This document shows, piece by piece, positions 49,737-58,283 of a DNA stretch of 64,000 bases. Below the pieces are notes generated by a model. That model did not search any database, was not told the origin of the DNA, and saw only the letters and a list, made by a program, of their open reading frames with translations. Numbering within the stretch: position 1 is the first letter of the stretch; each line of letters opens with the position of its first letter. Both the position numbers and the translations under genes were made by a program. Source of the DNA: Paenibacillus pectinilyticus (GTDB taxonomy: Bacteria; Bacillota; Bacilli; Paenibacillales; NBRC-103111); contig NZ_LYPC01000016.1 in NCBI RefSeq assembly GCF_001700435.1, positions 124,001 through 188,000 of the forward strand, given 5' to 3'.

Positions 49737-50420
49737 TTACTTGCCAGCCAAAGCTGCAATTCGATCCGAAGCTAGCACCTTCACTCCTGTTTGACCCGAC
49801 TTCGCTGAACGAATTAGCCCCGTCGCTATCGTGCTCTCATGAATCGGACGATACGTCCGCAGACGGCCCACCATAAGCGGGGTAATCGCTCGAGACAATA
49901 GGATACCCAGCTTCTCCCCTAGACGACGCTCGTCTCGATCACCTAGGATCAGCGAAGGTCTAAGCAAGTATACGGCACGCAGCCGCAGCTTCCGCAGCCG
50001 ATCCTCTACCTCACCTTTGACCTTGTTGTAGAAAAAGGCAGAATTGCGGTCCGCGCCCATCGCGGTCACGATCGCGAAAGCATCGGCCTGTCCCTTGCTT
50101 GCTAATTCAGCTAGCTGTAAGGGATAATCGAGGTCTACTCTACGAAATTGTTGCTGGGAACCAGCCTTTTTGATTGTCGTGCCTAAGGTGCAAAAAACAT
50201 GTGCATGCGCGATTTCAGATGCCTTGAGTGCATCTCCCAGCTTATTGAAATCGATAACCCGTTGTTCGACTTTCCCCTGCCCACCCAGATTTTCACCGCT
50301 CGTTTTCTTACGAACAAGCGCAATCACGCGATCATAATCTGAATCTGCTGCAAGCTGCTTGATTAATTCTCTTCCGACAAGACCTGTTCCGCCTGCAACA
50401 ATTGCTGTTTGTCCCTTCAT
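49737..50420 (-). CDS. NAD(P)-binding atypical SDR, TIP30/HTATIP2-like
   Basis: A 227-residue oxidoreductase-like protein. The nucleotide-binding loop is AIVAGGTGLVGRELI (residues 5-19). HVFCTLGTTIKKAGSQQQFRRVD and YNKVKGEVEDRLRKL (catalytic-type YxxxK near 131) match the HTATIP2 group of extended/atypical SDRs. LLRPSLILGDR follows, as in the group. The function in bacteria is unclear; it may reduce small carbonyls or act as a redox sensor. GGAGG lies 6 bases before the ATG. It ends the direction shared with the diguanylate cyclase 21 bases upstream. Confidence 0.85.
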   Translation of the reverse strand: MKGQTAIVAGGTGLVGRELIKQLAADSDYDRVIALVRKKTSGENLGGQGKVEQRVIDFNKLGDALKASEIAHAHVFCTLGTTIKKAGSQQQFRRVDLDYPLQLAELASKGQADAFAIVTAMGADRNSAFFYNKVKGEVEDRLRKLRLRAVYLLRPSLILGDRDERRLGEKLGILLSRAITPLMVGRLRTYRPIHESTIATGLIRSAKSGQTGVKVLASDRIAALAGK

Positions 50421-50441
50421 AGCACGCCTCCAGCTCCTATT

Positions 50442-52067
50442 TTACACATGATCCTCATCTATCCCTCTGCGATCAATCTCAACACGGTTTCTACCGCCGG
50501 ATTTCGCCCGATAGAGGGCATGATCCGCGCGAGAAACCATGTCTTCCAGCACCATGGTCCCATATTCCAGCGTATGTGCATATTCCGCGATCCCCATGCT
50601 TGCCGTAATTTTAACAGTAATCTGTTCATTCCTGTAGGGCTCTGCCATTAACAGCTCTCGCAATTCCGCCGCTAACGCAGCCGTTTCTTGCGCATCTTGG
50701 CGCAGAAGCAGCACGATGAACTCCTCCCCGCCATATCGAGCAGCGATCACATCCGGGCCTTCATACCGTTTCAGAATACCCGCGACATGGTGGAGCACGC
50801 CATCACCGACTAAATGACCGTACGTATCATTAATTTTCTTGAAATAATCAATATCCATCATCATGACCGAGCACGTATGGCCGGAGGCGATACAATGCTG
50901 TAATTGCGCATTTCCTTTCAGCATCATATAACGACGGTTATGCATCTCGGTTAACTGATCCATCCATGCCGAGTACTCCAACAAGGATATGTTCGATTTC
51001 AAGCGATCCGACATCAAATTAAACGTGGTAACTAATTGTTTGAGTTCAGCCGGAGCTGTTCTAATTTTGTCAGCATTGATTTGATAATCATAATTCCCTT
51101 TTTGGATAACCTTGGTGGCTCGCAATAAATACCGTATGGGCCTCTCAATCTTCGAAGCAATCATAATCGCAGCGACAATACTGAGTAGAAGCGCTATCAA
51201 TGAAATAATAATGATAGTTATGCCTAAGGCATTCAGCTTATGAAATACTTCTTTCTGCGTAATTTCACCAACGACAAGCCAAGCTTTCTCCTGAGACCAT
51301 TGATACTCTCCATAAACACGCTCGCCCCGGAATCCTGTATATGCGGTTCGAACAGTACTGTTGGTGATGGCACGATGATAAATTTCTGAAGTAACCTGCT
51401 GTGTGATGCCATTCACCCCGGAATGATTAGAGGCAGTTACAATATTCCCTTGCCCATCCAGGACATAGACTTCACCTGAATCGCCAAAACTTAGCCGTGA
51501 GATTAGTTTATTCAACATCTCAAGTGTGACAATCCCCACCACCACACCTTTGAAGTCATTATGATCGCCTAGAACAGGTGCGGAGAATGTAATAATCGGT
51601 ATCCCTGATTCCTTTGTCACAATGACACCAGAGATGAAGCTTTTCTTGTCCTTCCCCCGGATGTAATACTGCCGATCCCCTACATACATCTGTTTCTTAG
51701 GATCCGTGTCGGATCGAATATAACCGTCGGGCTCCACGAACATAATGGATGCGAATTCCGAATTCACTTGCGCATAATCTTGAAATTCTCGTTTTAAATC
51801 ACCAATATGATGAAACTTCGCATTATCGGAAAGCGTAAATCGTTTAATCGCATCCAGTTTCTCTTGATTCCACCGCTCGATATATAAACTTTGCAAAGCA
51901 ATCACTTGTTTCAATTGAACGCTGGCTTCATCTAGCCGATTTTTCTTCTCTATAGAATAAAAAGGAACAATGATAGAGAACGCAAGGATCACGATACTGG
52001 CACTGATCCAGAGTTGAAGTCTCATTTTAATGGTATGATTGGAAAAAAGAGAAAGCATGCGCCCCAT
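50442..52067 (-). CDS. Diguanylate cyclase with dCache sensor
   Basis: A 541-residue membrane signalling enzyme that makes cyclic di-GMP from two GTP. Two helices flank an extracytoplasmic dCache domain (GDRQYYIRGKDKKSFISGVIV near 130; PIITFSAPV). A HAMP region follows (ATKVIQKGNYDYQI). The GGDEF domain has DIDYFKKINDTYGHLVGD and the active-site loop ARYGGEEFIVLL near 460. At the usual I-site position before that loop the residues are EGPD rather than RxxD, so product inhibition is probably lost. ATG 52067 follows GGGGGGA at 7 bases. It lies just upstream of the SDR gene and may share its transcript. Confidence 0.92.
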   Translation of the reverse strand: MGRMLSLFSNHTIKMRLQLWISASIVILAFSIIVPFYSIEKKNRLDEASVQLKQVIALQSLYIERWNQEKLDAIKRFTLSDNAKFHHIGDLKREFQDYAQVNSEFASIMFVEPDGYIRSDTDPKKQMYVGDRQYYIRGKDKKSFISGVIVTKESGIPIITFSAPVLGDHNDFKGVVVGIVTLEMLNKLISRLSFGDSGEVYVLDGQGNIVTASNHSGVNGITQQVTSEIYHRAITNSTVRTAYTGFRGERVYGEYQWSQEKAWLVVGEITQKEVFHKLNALGITIIIISLIALLLSIVAAIMIASKIERPIRYLLRATKVIQKGNYDYQINADKIRTAPAELKQLVTTFNLMSDRLKSNISLLEYSAWMDQLTEMHNRRYMMLKGNAQLQHCIASGHTCSVMMMDIDYFKKINDTYGHLVGDGVLHHVAGILKRYEGPDVIAARYGGEEFIVLLLRQDAQETAALAAELRELLMAEPYRNEQITVKITASMGIAEYAHTLEYGTMVLEDMVSRADHALYRAKSGGRNRVEIDRRGIDEDHV

Positions 52068-52246
52068 CAAGGTTTCCCCCCTTTTCATTCGATTTATCAC
52101 TATTATACCTTATATTCGGACTAAAATAGACAGAATCCGCTTTATTTCGTCATAAGCGTTTGAATATTCCTATATCTTGATAGGTTTGTAAAGATGGGCT
52201 CTTTGGCTTATGCTATTTCCTAAGTAGAAAAGAGGTTATGATCCCG

Positions 52247-54397
52247 ATGAAAATTCTCGTACTAACTGAAAAACCAAGTGTCGCCAAGGAAATCGCACGT
52301 GTGCTCGGCTGTAATCAGAAGCAAAAACACCATTACGAAGGTGCCAAATATGTCGTCACTTGGGCGCTTGGCCATCTCGTCACACTCGCTGAGCCCGATG
52401 ATTATGATCCGAAATATAAGACGTGGAACCTTGAAGACCTACCTATTATTCCGAGCAAAATGAAGCTCAAAGTTATGAAAGAAACGTCGCAGCAATACCG
52501 TGCGATCGAGCATCTCAGCCGGCGGGGTGACCTTGCAGAACTGGTCATTGCGACGGATGCGGGGCGCGAAGGCGAACTCGTCGCGCGCTGGATTATGGAG
52601 CTGATCCGCTGGAAGAAGCCGTTCAAACGGCTTTGGATCTCGTCGCAGACGGATCAGGCGATTCGCGAGGGCTTCGCGCAGCTGAAGCCCGGCACGGACT
52701 ACAACCGGCTGTATCAGGCAGCCGTCTGCCGTTCCGAGGCCGATTGGCTCATCGGCCTCAATGTGACGCGCGCGCTGACCAGCAAGTTCGGCGCGTCCTT
52801 GTCCGCTGGGCGTGTGCAGACGCCCACGCTGGCTATGATGATCAACCGTGAGGCGGAAATCCGGGATTTCCGGTCCGTCGACTACTGGTTGATCGAAGCC
52901 GAGCTCGGGTCCTTTCGCGCCCAATGGCGGGACCCGAAAACCGGCGACTCGCGCATCTTTGATCGCGAGCGTGCCGATGCCTTAAAAGCCAAGCTGCACG
53001 GCCAGAGCGGCCGCATCGTGCAGGTGCAGCAAACCGAGAAGCAGATCCCGCATCCGCTCGCTTATGATTTGACCGAGCTGCAGCGCGATGCGAATCGCAA
53101 ATTCGGCTTCTCTGCCAAACAGACATCGAACGTGCTGCAGCGGTTGTATGAGCAGTATAAGCTCGTGACGTATCCGCGAACAGACTCGCGCTACTTGACC
53201 TCCGATATGGTTCCGACCCTGCTCGGACGATTAAAAGGCGCAGCAATCGGCCCTTATGCAGCGCTGGCTGCACCGTTTATTCGCAAGCCGCTGACCATCA
53301 CGAAACGGATTGTTGATGACAGCAAAGTAAGCGATCATCATGCGATTATCCCGACAGGAGAAGCGATCTCACTCGCCACGTTAAGTGCGGATGAACGCCG
53401 CCTGTATGACCTTATCCTCCGCAGGTTCCTCGCGTTGTTCAGCGGGCCTTGCCGGTATGATGAAACGAAGCTGACGATCGAAATCGCCGGAGAGAAGCTC
53501 TATGCTTCTGGCAAAGTTGTGAAACAGGCGGGCTGGAAAGAGGTATACGGTGCGACGGACTTCACAGATCCGGACCGAGACGAAGCTGATTCCGAGGATG
53601 ATTCGTCAGCTCAATTACTGCCAAAAGCTTCGGAGAAAGAAGCCGTAACTGCACGCAACATCAGACAAATCGGCCGTCAGACGAAGCCGCCTTCTCGGCA
53701 TAACGAAGCTTCCTTGCTCTCACAAATGGAAAAATTCGGCCTAGGCACACCTGCAACGCGCGCCGATATTATCGAGAAGCTCGTGTCCTCCGACACCATC
53801 GAGCGTCAAGGCTCTTTGCTGATGCCTACCGGCAAGGGCACTCAGCTTATTGAACTCGCCTCCGAGGAGCTTCGCTCACCAGAACTAACTGCTCGCTGGG
53901 AGCAGGAACTTGAGCGAATTTCCAAAGGGAAAGGCAGCATGGAAGCTTTCCTTAGCGGCATTCGCAAGAAAGCAGCGGAGCTGGTTGATGAGGTGAAACG
54001 AAGCTCCGCTGCGTATAAACCTCATAATTTAACCGGCAGTAAATGCCCGGATTGCGGTGAGCTGCTGCAAGAAGTGAAAGGCAAACGCGGCCGTTACCTT
54101 GTGTGCTCAAGTCGCGAGTGCTCCTATAAACGGGAAGCCGACGGTCAATTAACGAACCATCGGTGTCCGCATTGTCATAAAAAAATGGAACTCCACACGG
54201 GTAAAGCCGGCAAGTATTTCCAATGCCGTCCGTGCAATGTCGTAGAGAAAATCGATGGGGAGTCTACCGGCGGTGGTCGCAAAGCGAATGCCAAAGCCAA
54301 CCGACAACTGATCGAGAAGTTCTCCGATCAAGCTCAGCTGGGTAACTCACTCGCAGACAAGCTGCTTGCTGCTTTGCAGCAAAAGAAGGAAGAATAA
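52247..54397 (+). CDS. topB: DNA topoisomerase III
   Basis: A 716-residue type IA topoisomerase that relaxes and decatenates DNA by single-strand passage. The Toprim domain starts MKILVLTEKPSVAKEIARVLG, with the acidic motif ATDAGREGELVARW. The catalytic tyrosine is in LVTYPRTDSRYLTSDM (near residue 310). KPPSRHNEASLLSQMEKFGLGTPATRADI is conserved in the hole-forming domain. Two zinc-ribbon-like C-terminal repeats (CPDCGELL...CSSREC; CPHCHKKM...CRPC) end the protein. ATG 52247 is preferred over 52238 by spacing from AGAGG. A 20-residue acidic insert (DRDEADSEDDSS) precedes the C-terminal part. Confidence 0.95.
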   Translation: MKILVLTEKPSVAKEIARVLGCNQKQKHHYEGAKYVVTWALGHLVTLAEPDDYDPKYKTWNLEDLPIIPSKMKLKVMKETSQQYRAIEHLSRRGDLAELVIATDAGREGELVARWIMELIRWKKPFKRLWISSQTDQAIREGFAQLKPGTDYNRLYQAAVCRSEADWLIGLNVTRALTSKFGASLSAGRVQTPTLAMMINREAEIRDFRSVDYWLIEAELGSFRAQWRDPKTGDSRIFDRERADALKAKLHGQSGRIVQVQQTEKQIPHPLAYDLTELQRDANRKFGFSAKQTSNVLQRLYEQYKLVTYPRTDSRYLTSDMVPTLLGRLKGAAIGPYAALAAPFIRKPLTITKRIVDDSKVSDHHAIIPTGEAISLATLSADERRLYDLILRRFLALFSGPCRYDETKLTIEIAGEKLYASGKVVKQAGWKEVYGATDFTDPDRDEADSEDDSSAQLLPKASEKEAVTARNIRQIGRQTKPPSRHNEASLLSQMEKFGLGTPATRADIIEKLVSSDTIERQGSLLMPTGKGTQLIELASEELRSPELTARWEQELERISKGKGSMEAFLSGIRKKAAELVDEVKRSSAAYKPHNLTGSKCPDCGELLQEVKGKRGRYLVCSSRECSYKREADGQLTNHRCPHCHKKMELHTGKAGKYFQCRPCNVVEKIDGESTGGGRKANAKANRQLIEKFSDQAQLGNSLADKLLAALQQKKEE

Positions 54398-54402
54398 CTC
54401 AT

Positions 54403-54436
54403 AAAGCCCAAGCGACGCTTCATCGCTTGGGCTTTT
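54403..54436 (+). terminator. Terminator of topB
   Basis: AAAGCCCAAGCGA and TCGCTTGGGCTTT pair perfectly around an 8-base loop, followed by TT. It begins 5 bases after the topB stop. Confidence 0.88.
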
Positions 54437-54488
54437 GTACACTATAATCAACATTTACATGCTCATGTTATTCGCATACTGGTAACAA

Positions 54489-54830
54489 TTAAGTGGTACT
54501 TTTCGTTAAAATTCTGCCTTTTACGGCTAACTCGAGTTCTTCCAAGTTCGTAATGCCTAAACTAATCAGTGCGTCTCCCGCTTCCATATGAACATTCGCT
54601 AGGATATGCATACTGGTGTTGGGAACAAGCGATTTACGAAATTCATGAAAAAGAACCGCGTTATACGTTTTGAGAACGGTCAAAAACTCAACTGTAGGCG
54701 TAACAAAGCCTCTCGTTTCTGACGATCGCCAGAAAAAATCCCTGACATACATAATATCTGAACCTGTTCGGTTCAGCTTTCGAATCATCGCAAAAAACTC
54801 ATCAACAAGTGCTTGTCGATCCGCCTTCAT
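54489..54830 (-). CDS. Hypothetical protein, 113 residues
   Basis: I do not recognise the family. The protein starts MKADRQALVDEFFAMIRKLNR, contains YVRDFFWRSSETRGFVTPTVEF in the middle and ends with LGITNLEELELAVKGRIL. It is soluble, with mixed helix and strand and no cysteines. ATG 54830 has GGAGGG 7 bases upstream, better than the earlier codon at 54851. It is flanked by topB (convergent) and lspA (same strand, upstream). The last 20 residues resemble a short helical dimerisation segment, but this is weak. Confidence 0.65.
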   Translation of the reverse strand: MKADRQALVDEFFAMIRKLNRTGSDIMYVRDFFWRSSETRGFVTPTVEFLTVLKTYNAVLFHEFRKSLVPNTSMHILANVHMEAGDALISLGITNLEELELAVKGRILTKSTT

Positions 54831-54901
54831 ATGACATCCCTCCACTTGCATTTGCCTACTTGAAGGATATCATAAATAGTTCTTTAGATCTAGTATTTAG
54901 A

Positions 54902-54924
54902 GAAAAAGAAGGACTTTCGTCCCT
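54902..54924 (-). terminator. Short hairpin with T run after lspA
   Basis: On the minus strand GGGAC, GAAA and GTCCT are followed by TCTTTTTCTC. The stem is short, so this is a weak terminator overlapping the end of lspA. Confidence 0.4.
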
Positions 54925-55396
54925 AAATTTGTACTTTTCTTCCTTTTCTCTTCCAATTTACTCTCTGTGACAGCAGCATGTCCACCACATACAGCACAAC
55001 ACCTAAATTAATGGCCATGTCCGCTAGATTCATAACCCCATTCCCCGAGTGAATGACGATGAAATCCGTGACCTTCCCGAAGAGCAGCCGCTCAATTCCG
55101 TTCCCAATCGCTCCACCGACAAGCAGCGCTGCTGCAATTTCCTTCATGGTGCCTTGCAGGCCGCCTTTTCTACGGTACCACCAGATTCCGGCTACAATCA
55201 GAACCGCTAGCAAGCCTAATAAAGGAGCCCATCCTTGCAACGAGCTGCCGGCTGCCCCACTATTTTGATAATACGTAAATGAAATGAAATCTTTATAAAA
55301 GGGCATGGATTCCCCAACCTTGAGCACATTGCGTATCCAATACTTAGACATCTGATCAACAGCCGTTATCACAAAAATAATCGAATAAAATAACAT
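54923..55396 (-). CDS. lspA: Lipoprotein signal peptidase II
   Basis: A 157-residue membrane aspartyl protease that removes the signal peptide of prolipoproteins after lipidation. It has four predicted helices. The catalytic aspartates are in GNGIERLLFGKVTDFIVI and GVMNLADMAINLG, and YYQNSGAAGS matches the conserved loop (usually NxGAAF). The short Lys/Arg-rich tail (NWKRKGRKVQI) is cytoplasmic. There are several lipoproteins in this window that it could process. It lies downstream of a terminator, so it is probably transcribed on its own. Confidence 0.94.
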   Translation of the reverse strand: MLFYSIIFVITAVDQMSKYWIRNVLKVGESMPFYKDFISFTYYQNSGAAGSSLQGWAPLLGLLAVLIVAGIWWYRRKGGLQGTMKEIAAALLVGGAIGNGIERLLFGKVTDFIVIHSGNGVMNLADMAINLGVVLYVVDMLLSQRVNWKRKGRKVQI

Positions 55397-55503
55397 CGTT
55401 CATCTCTCTCCTATCGTGATTCTGACTTCTCGCTTTACTTTTCTATTTTACTTGAAAATCGTACCTAACTGCTAATTCTGCGCTCACCGTCTTCGCGCAT
55501 GCC

Positions 55504-55540
55504 AAAAAGCCACCTCAGTCCATGTCCTGTGGCGGCTCTT
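55504..55540 (-). terminator. Terminator after the HAD hydrolase
   Basis: On the minus strand AGCCGCC and GGTGGCT pair (one G-U) around a 16-base loop, followed by TTTTT. It separates the HAD unit from lspA. Confidence 0.6.
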
Positions 55541-55605
55541 CTTCCTTTTTACATAATCACAATCCAATGAAATCGACCTCGGCTACATCAGGCTAAACCG
55601 TAACC

Positions 55606-56241
55606 TCAACTTAAACTCATTAACGTCCGGTATAATTCTCCTGGTGTATGAACGAGATAGTCCGGGTGGCCGCTGCTTAACAGCTGTGGAGAATCATACC
55701 CCCACGTCACGGCGATGATGGGTACGCCCAATTTTTTGCAAGATTCAATATCCCGCAATTCATCCCCCACATAAATCATCCGTGTAGGCGATGTTCCCCA
55801 TTGCTTCATCACTTTGCGAATCGAGTGGTGCTTTCCGAAGATATGCTTCGCCGATATGATCTCCTTAAACGCGCTCTCCAGCTTATTTTTCCTCAAAAAT
55901 AGACGGATGTTTGCCTCTGAATTGGAAGAAAGTATTGAACTCTTCAACCCTTGTGAGGAAAGCTTCGCAATGATCTCTTTCATGCCAGGTACGATCTGCA
56001 CCGTTCGGATATTCTCATGATACAGCTGTCGCCCTGCGACCATAAGCTTAGGAATTTGAAGCACAGGTACGCCTAACCGGTCTACACGTTCAGAGATTGA
56101 CATGGAGCGCAGCGACATCAGGTCTTGCTCACGAATAGGACGAAACCGATGCTGGACAGCCATTTCATTGTAAAGCTTAACCAGCAGTGCTCTTGAATCG
56201 ACGAGTGTCCCATCAAAATCAAACAGAATGTGCTTTACCAT
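55606..56241 (-). CDS. HAD-superfamily hydrolase (phosphoglycolate-phosphatase-like)
   Basis: A 211-residue cytoplasmic phosphatase. Motif I is HILFDFDGTLVDSR (residues 4-17), motif II is LKSSILSSNSE (near 97), motif III the lysine near 125 and motif IV IYVGDELRDIESCKKLGV (near 155). The helical cap follows motif I, as in phosphoglycolate phosphatase and pyrophosphatase PpaX. The substrate is unknown. Its first 7 bases overlap the upstream cysteine-rich gene, so the two are translationally coupled; its own ribosome binding site is weak. Confidence 0.9.
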   Translation of the reverse strand: MVKHILFDFDGTLVDSRALLVKLYNEMAVQHRFRPIREQDLMSLRSMSISERVDRLGVPVLQIPKLMVAGRQLYHENIRTVQIVPGMKEIIAKLSSQGLKSSILSSNSEANIRLFLRKNKLESAFKEIISAKHIFGKHHSIRKVMKQWGTSPTRMIYVGDELRDIESCKKLGVPIIAVTWGYDSPQLLSSGHPDYLVHTPGELYRTLMSLS

Positions 56242-56531
56242 CTTGGTGTATATACAAATAAGGCCGGACCCTCGGGCGGCACTTGGCGAATTTGGTTATG
56301 AATAAACTCTTGGGCTGGATCTAGGACCACATGCGGATTATTCACCGTCCGTAAATCCTCCCACACACAGGACACACTTCGCTCGTAGCCCGCCGCACTA
56401 CCTGCGAACATTTTACAACCTTTGCAAAACTGCTCCTTCTGCTGCGCGTCTAGCTTCACAATTTTATTACGAAGACAACAGTAAATTTCATTTACTGCGT
56501 TAGCTACATTAACATGAGTAATCAGAGCCAT
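56235..56531 (-). CDS. Hypothetical cysteine-rich protein, 98 residues
   Basis: The family is not recognised. Cysteines cluster in IYCCLRNKIVKL, QFCKGCKMFAG and RSVSCVWEDL, an arrangement that could hold zinc or a cluster. The C-terminal end is Pro-rich (PPEGPALFVYTPRW). AAGGAG lies 10 bases before ATG. It overlaps the HAD phosphatase by 7 bases, so they likely work in one operon. It is divergent from a membrane protein gene. Confidence 0.7.
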   Translation of the reverse strand: MALITHVNVANAVNEIYCCLRNKIVKLDAQQKEQFCKGCKMFAGSAAGYERSVSCVWEDLRTVNNPHVVLDPAQEFIHNQIRQVPPEGPALFVYTPRW

Positions 56532-56693
56532 TTACCGTCAACTCCTTGCGGCACTTAGAGTGTGTAATAGTAAGTTTATCGCACTACTATTAAGTGTATG
56601 ACACAATTTTGTAAACGGAATAACATTTCGCACGATGCACCGTCCAAATTTGCTACAATAAGGAAAGACTATGTGATTTGGAGGATTCCCCCC

Positions 56694-57302
56694 ATGCAAG
56701 ACGCGATGCATTATGTGATTCCGGTTCTCATCATTGGCTTTATTATCTATCGACGAACCAAGCGCTCCATTGGCTTTCAAAAGCTTTCCCGTGGCCGCCT
56801 CACCTTTCGTCTGTCGCTGTTCAGTATCCTCGGTGTCATCATCTTCCTCCTTGGCTTTGTGCATCCCATTCATTTCATTGGGTATTTAATCGGCCTTGCT
56901 GGCGGTACCTTCCTAGGTCTCACCGCAATTCGCCATACCCGCTTCGAGCATCGAAGTGATGGCTGGTACTATCGGACACACCTCTGGGTCGAAGTCACCG
57001 TGCTTATTCTATTCCTTGGCCGTATCGCTTACCGCTACGCCTCGATTGCCATTTCCACAGGGTCAACCACCCAAATCAATCCTGCTGATTTCTCACAATT
57101 CTCCAAAGATCCCGTCACCGCAGGCGTCTTCTTCATCATCGTGTCGTACTATGTGTTATTTTTCGGATATTTGCTGCGGGAAGGTGCTAAATTGGATGCT
57201 ACTGCTCCGACAGATGGCTCCGTTGGTGGTGCTGGTGCTGGAAACAGTGGAACAGGGACGGGAGCTCATCCATCACAAGCGGGTGTTCGGATTCTGGACT
57301 AG
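56694..57302 (+). CDS. Multi-pass membrane protein of unknown function
   Basis: A 202-residue protein with five or so hydrophobic segments, beginning MQDAMHYVIPVLIIGFIIYRR; the next segment (FRLSLFSILGVIIFLLGF) comes after a basic loop RTKRSIGFQKLSRGR. The C-terminal 30 residues are Gly/Ala/Thr-rich and outside the membrane. It resembles DUF1453/CcdC-type proteins loosely, but I cannot confirm this. ATG 56694 follows GGAGG at 9 bases, and TACAAT with a TG extension (56654-56659) is a candidate -10. It is divergent from the cysteine-rich/HAD pair. Confidence 0.7.
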   Translation: MQDAMHYVIPVLIIGFIIYRRTKRSIGFQKLSRGRLTFRLSLFSILGVIIFLLGFVHPIHFIGYLIGLAGGTFLGLTAIRHTRFEHRSDGWYYRTHLWVEVTVLILFLGRIAYRYASIAISTGSTTQINPADFSQFSKDPVTAGVFFIIVSYYVLFFGYLLREGAKLDATAPTDGSVGGAGAGNSGTGTGAHPSQAGVRILD

Positions 57303-57377
57303 CGGGATTTGTGTACGCCGATGAATTGGACTGATCTTGAGTAATGCTGAATTGCTGAAATAGTGTACTCGTTAAAA

Positions 57378-57433
57378 CCTGCAACCCTGCAACCCTGCAA
57401 CCCTGCAACCCTGCAACCCTGCAACCCTGCAAC
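57378..57433. repeat. 8-bp tandem repeat, seven copies
   Basis: Seven exact head-to-tail copies of CCTGCAAC span 57378-57433, with a partial copy at the right end. They lie in non-coding DNA downstream of the membrane protein gene and are prone to slippage. Confidence 0.9.
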
Positions 57434-57730
57434 CCACGGACATTATCCCGATTCTACTGGAAATGTCCAGTGTAAACTCCCAATTTTGGCGGAAAAAGAG
57501 CAATCCATTGGATTTCTCCAGTGAATTATCCGAATAATGGCTGAAAAAGGCCACTCTTTCTACTCCGGAGTGGATTTGTCCAATGAAATCTAATTTTTAG
57601 CTACTTTTAAGGGCAATCTGGTGTATTTATCCAATGGGGCGCGTGATTTGCGGTGGTGGTTTGTAGGAAGTTTCGTGTTTCAAGGCGAGGACTTGAGGTG
57701 GAGCTGCTCATGTTCAGTTACATTCAAGGA
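57434..57730. other. Non-coding stretch
   Basis: No gene supported. It contains near-repeats of TCCA(G/A)TG(A/T)A and GGAT motifs (for example around 57467, 57520, 57580, 57633). The open frame starting at 57621 has no ribosome binding site and runs into the hairpin array. Confidence 0.5.
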
Positions 57731-57775
57731 AAAGGGATGCTCCCATTGGTCAGATGACCTTGGGAGCATCCCTTT
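57731..57775. terminator. Long perfect hairpin, strong bidirectional terminator
   Basis: AAAGGGATGCTCCCA (57731-57745) and TGGGAGCATCCCTTT (57761-57775) are perfect 15-bp arms, and the loop contains GGTCA/TGACC as a second stem. T or A tails follow on both strands. It is about 430 bases past the nearest gene end. Confidence 0.7.
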
Positions 57776-57841
57776 TTATGTGTGCAATAGTAAGATTCAG
57801 CAAAGCGTACCGACGGTTGGCTGTAACACGGGCAAGTTCTA

Positions 57842-58266
57842 CTGTAAGGCCTTCGGGCCTTACGGTGGGCTTTCCGGTCCAACGTGCCGACACAGCTGCA
57901 CTGTAAGCGCCCTTTTGGGTGTTACGCGGCGTGTTCGGCGGGTCAGTTCTGCTGTAGGGCCCTTTTGGGGCCTTACGGTAGGTTATTCCGGCCCAGCGTG
58001 CCGACGCGGCTGCACTGTAGCGCCCCTTTTGGACGTTACGCGGCGCGTAACGCGGGCAAGTTCTACTGTAAGGCCCTTTCCGGGCCTTACGACAGGCTTT
58101 TTCGCCCAGCGAACCGATGCGTCTGCGCTGTAACGCCCTTTTTGGGCGTTACGCGGCGCGTTCGGCTGGCCAGTTCTACTGTAAGGCCCTTTGCGGGCCT
58201 TACGATAGGCTTTCTCGGCCATGCCAGTCGACGCGGCTAGGCTATAGCGCCCTTTTTGGGCGTTAC
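57842..58266. repeat. Tandem array of a ~113-bp unit with two hairpins, four copies
   Basis: Each unit has hairpin A (GTAAGGCC/GGCCTTAC) and hairpin B (GTAACGCC/GGCGTTAC or close). A hairpins start near 57842, 57952, 58066 and 58179; B hairpins near 57901, 58015, 58128 and 58242. Successive spacings are 110-114 bases. Between them are conserved stretches such as GGCAAGTTCTA and CCGACGCGGCTGCACTG. Compensating differences within stems in several copies suggest that the structure matters. The array ends 17 bases before the ABC exporter stop and is GC-rich compared with surrounding DNA. Confidence 0.9.
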
Positions 58267-58283
58267 AACCTCGCCACCGCCCC

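Noticed and set aside
57842..58266. CRISPR array
   Set aside because: The unit is about 113 bases with two palindromes and no unique spacers, and no cas gene is near.
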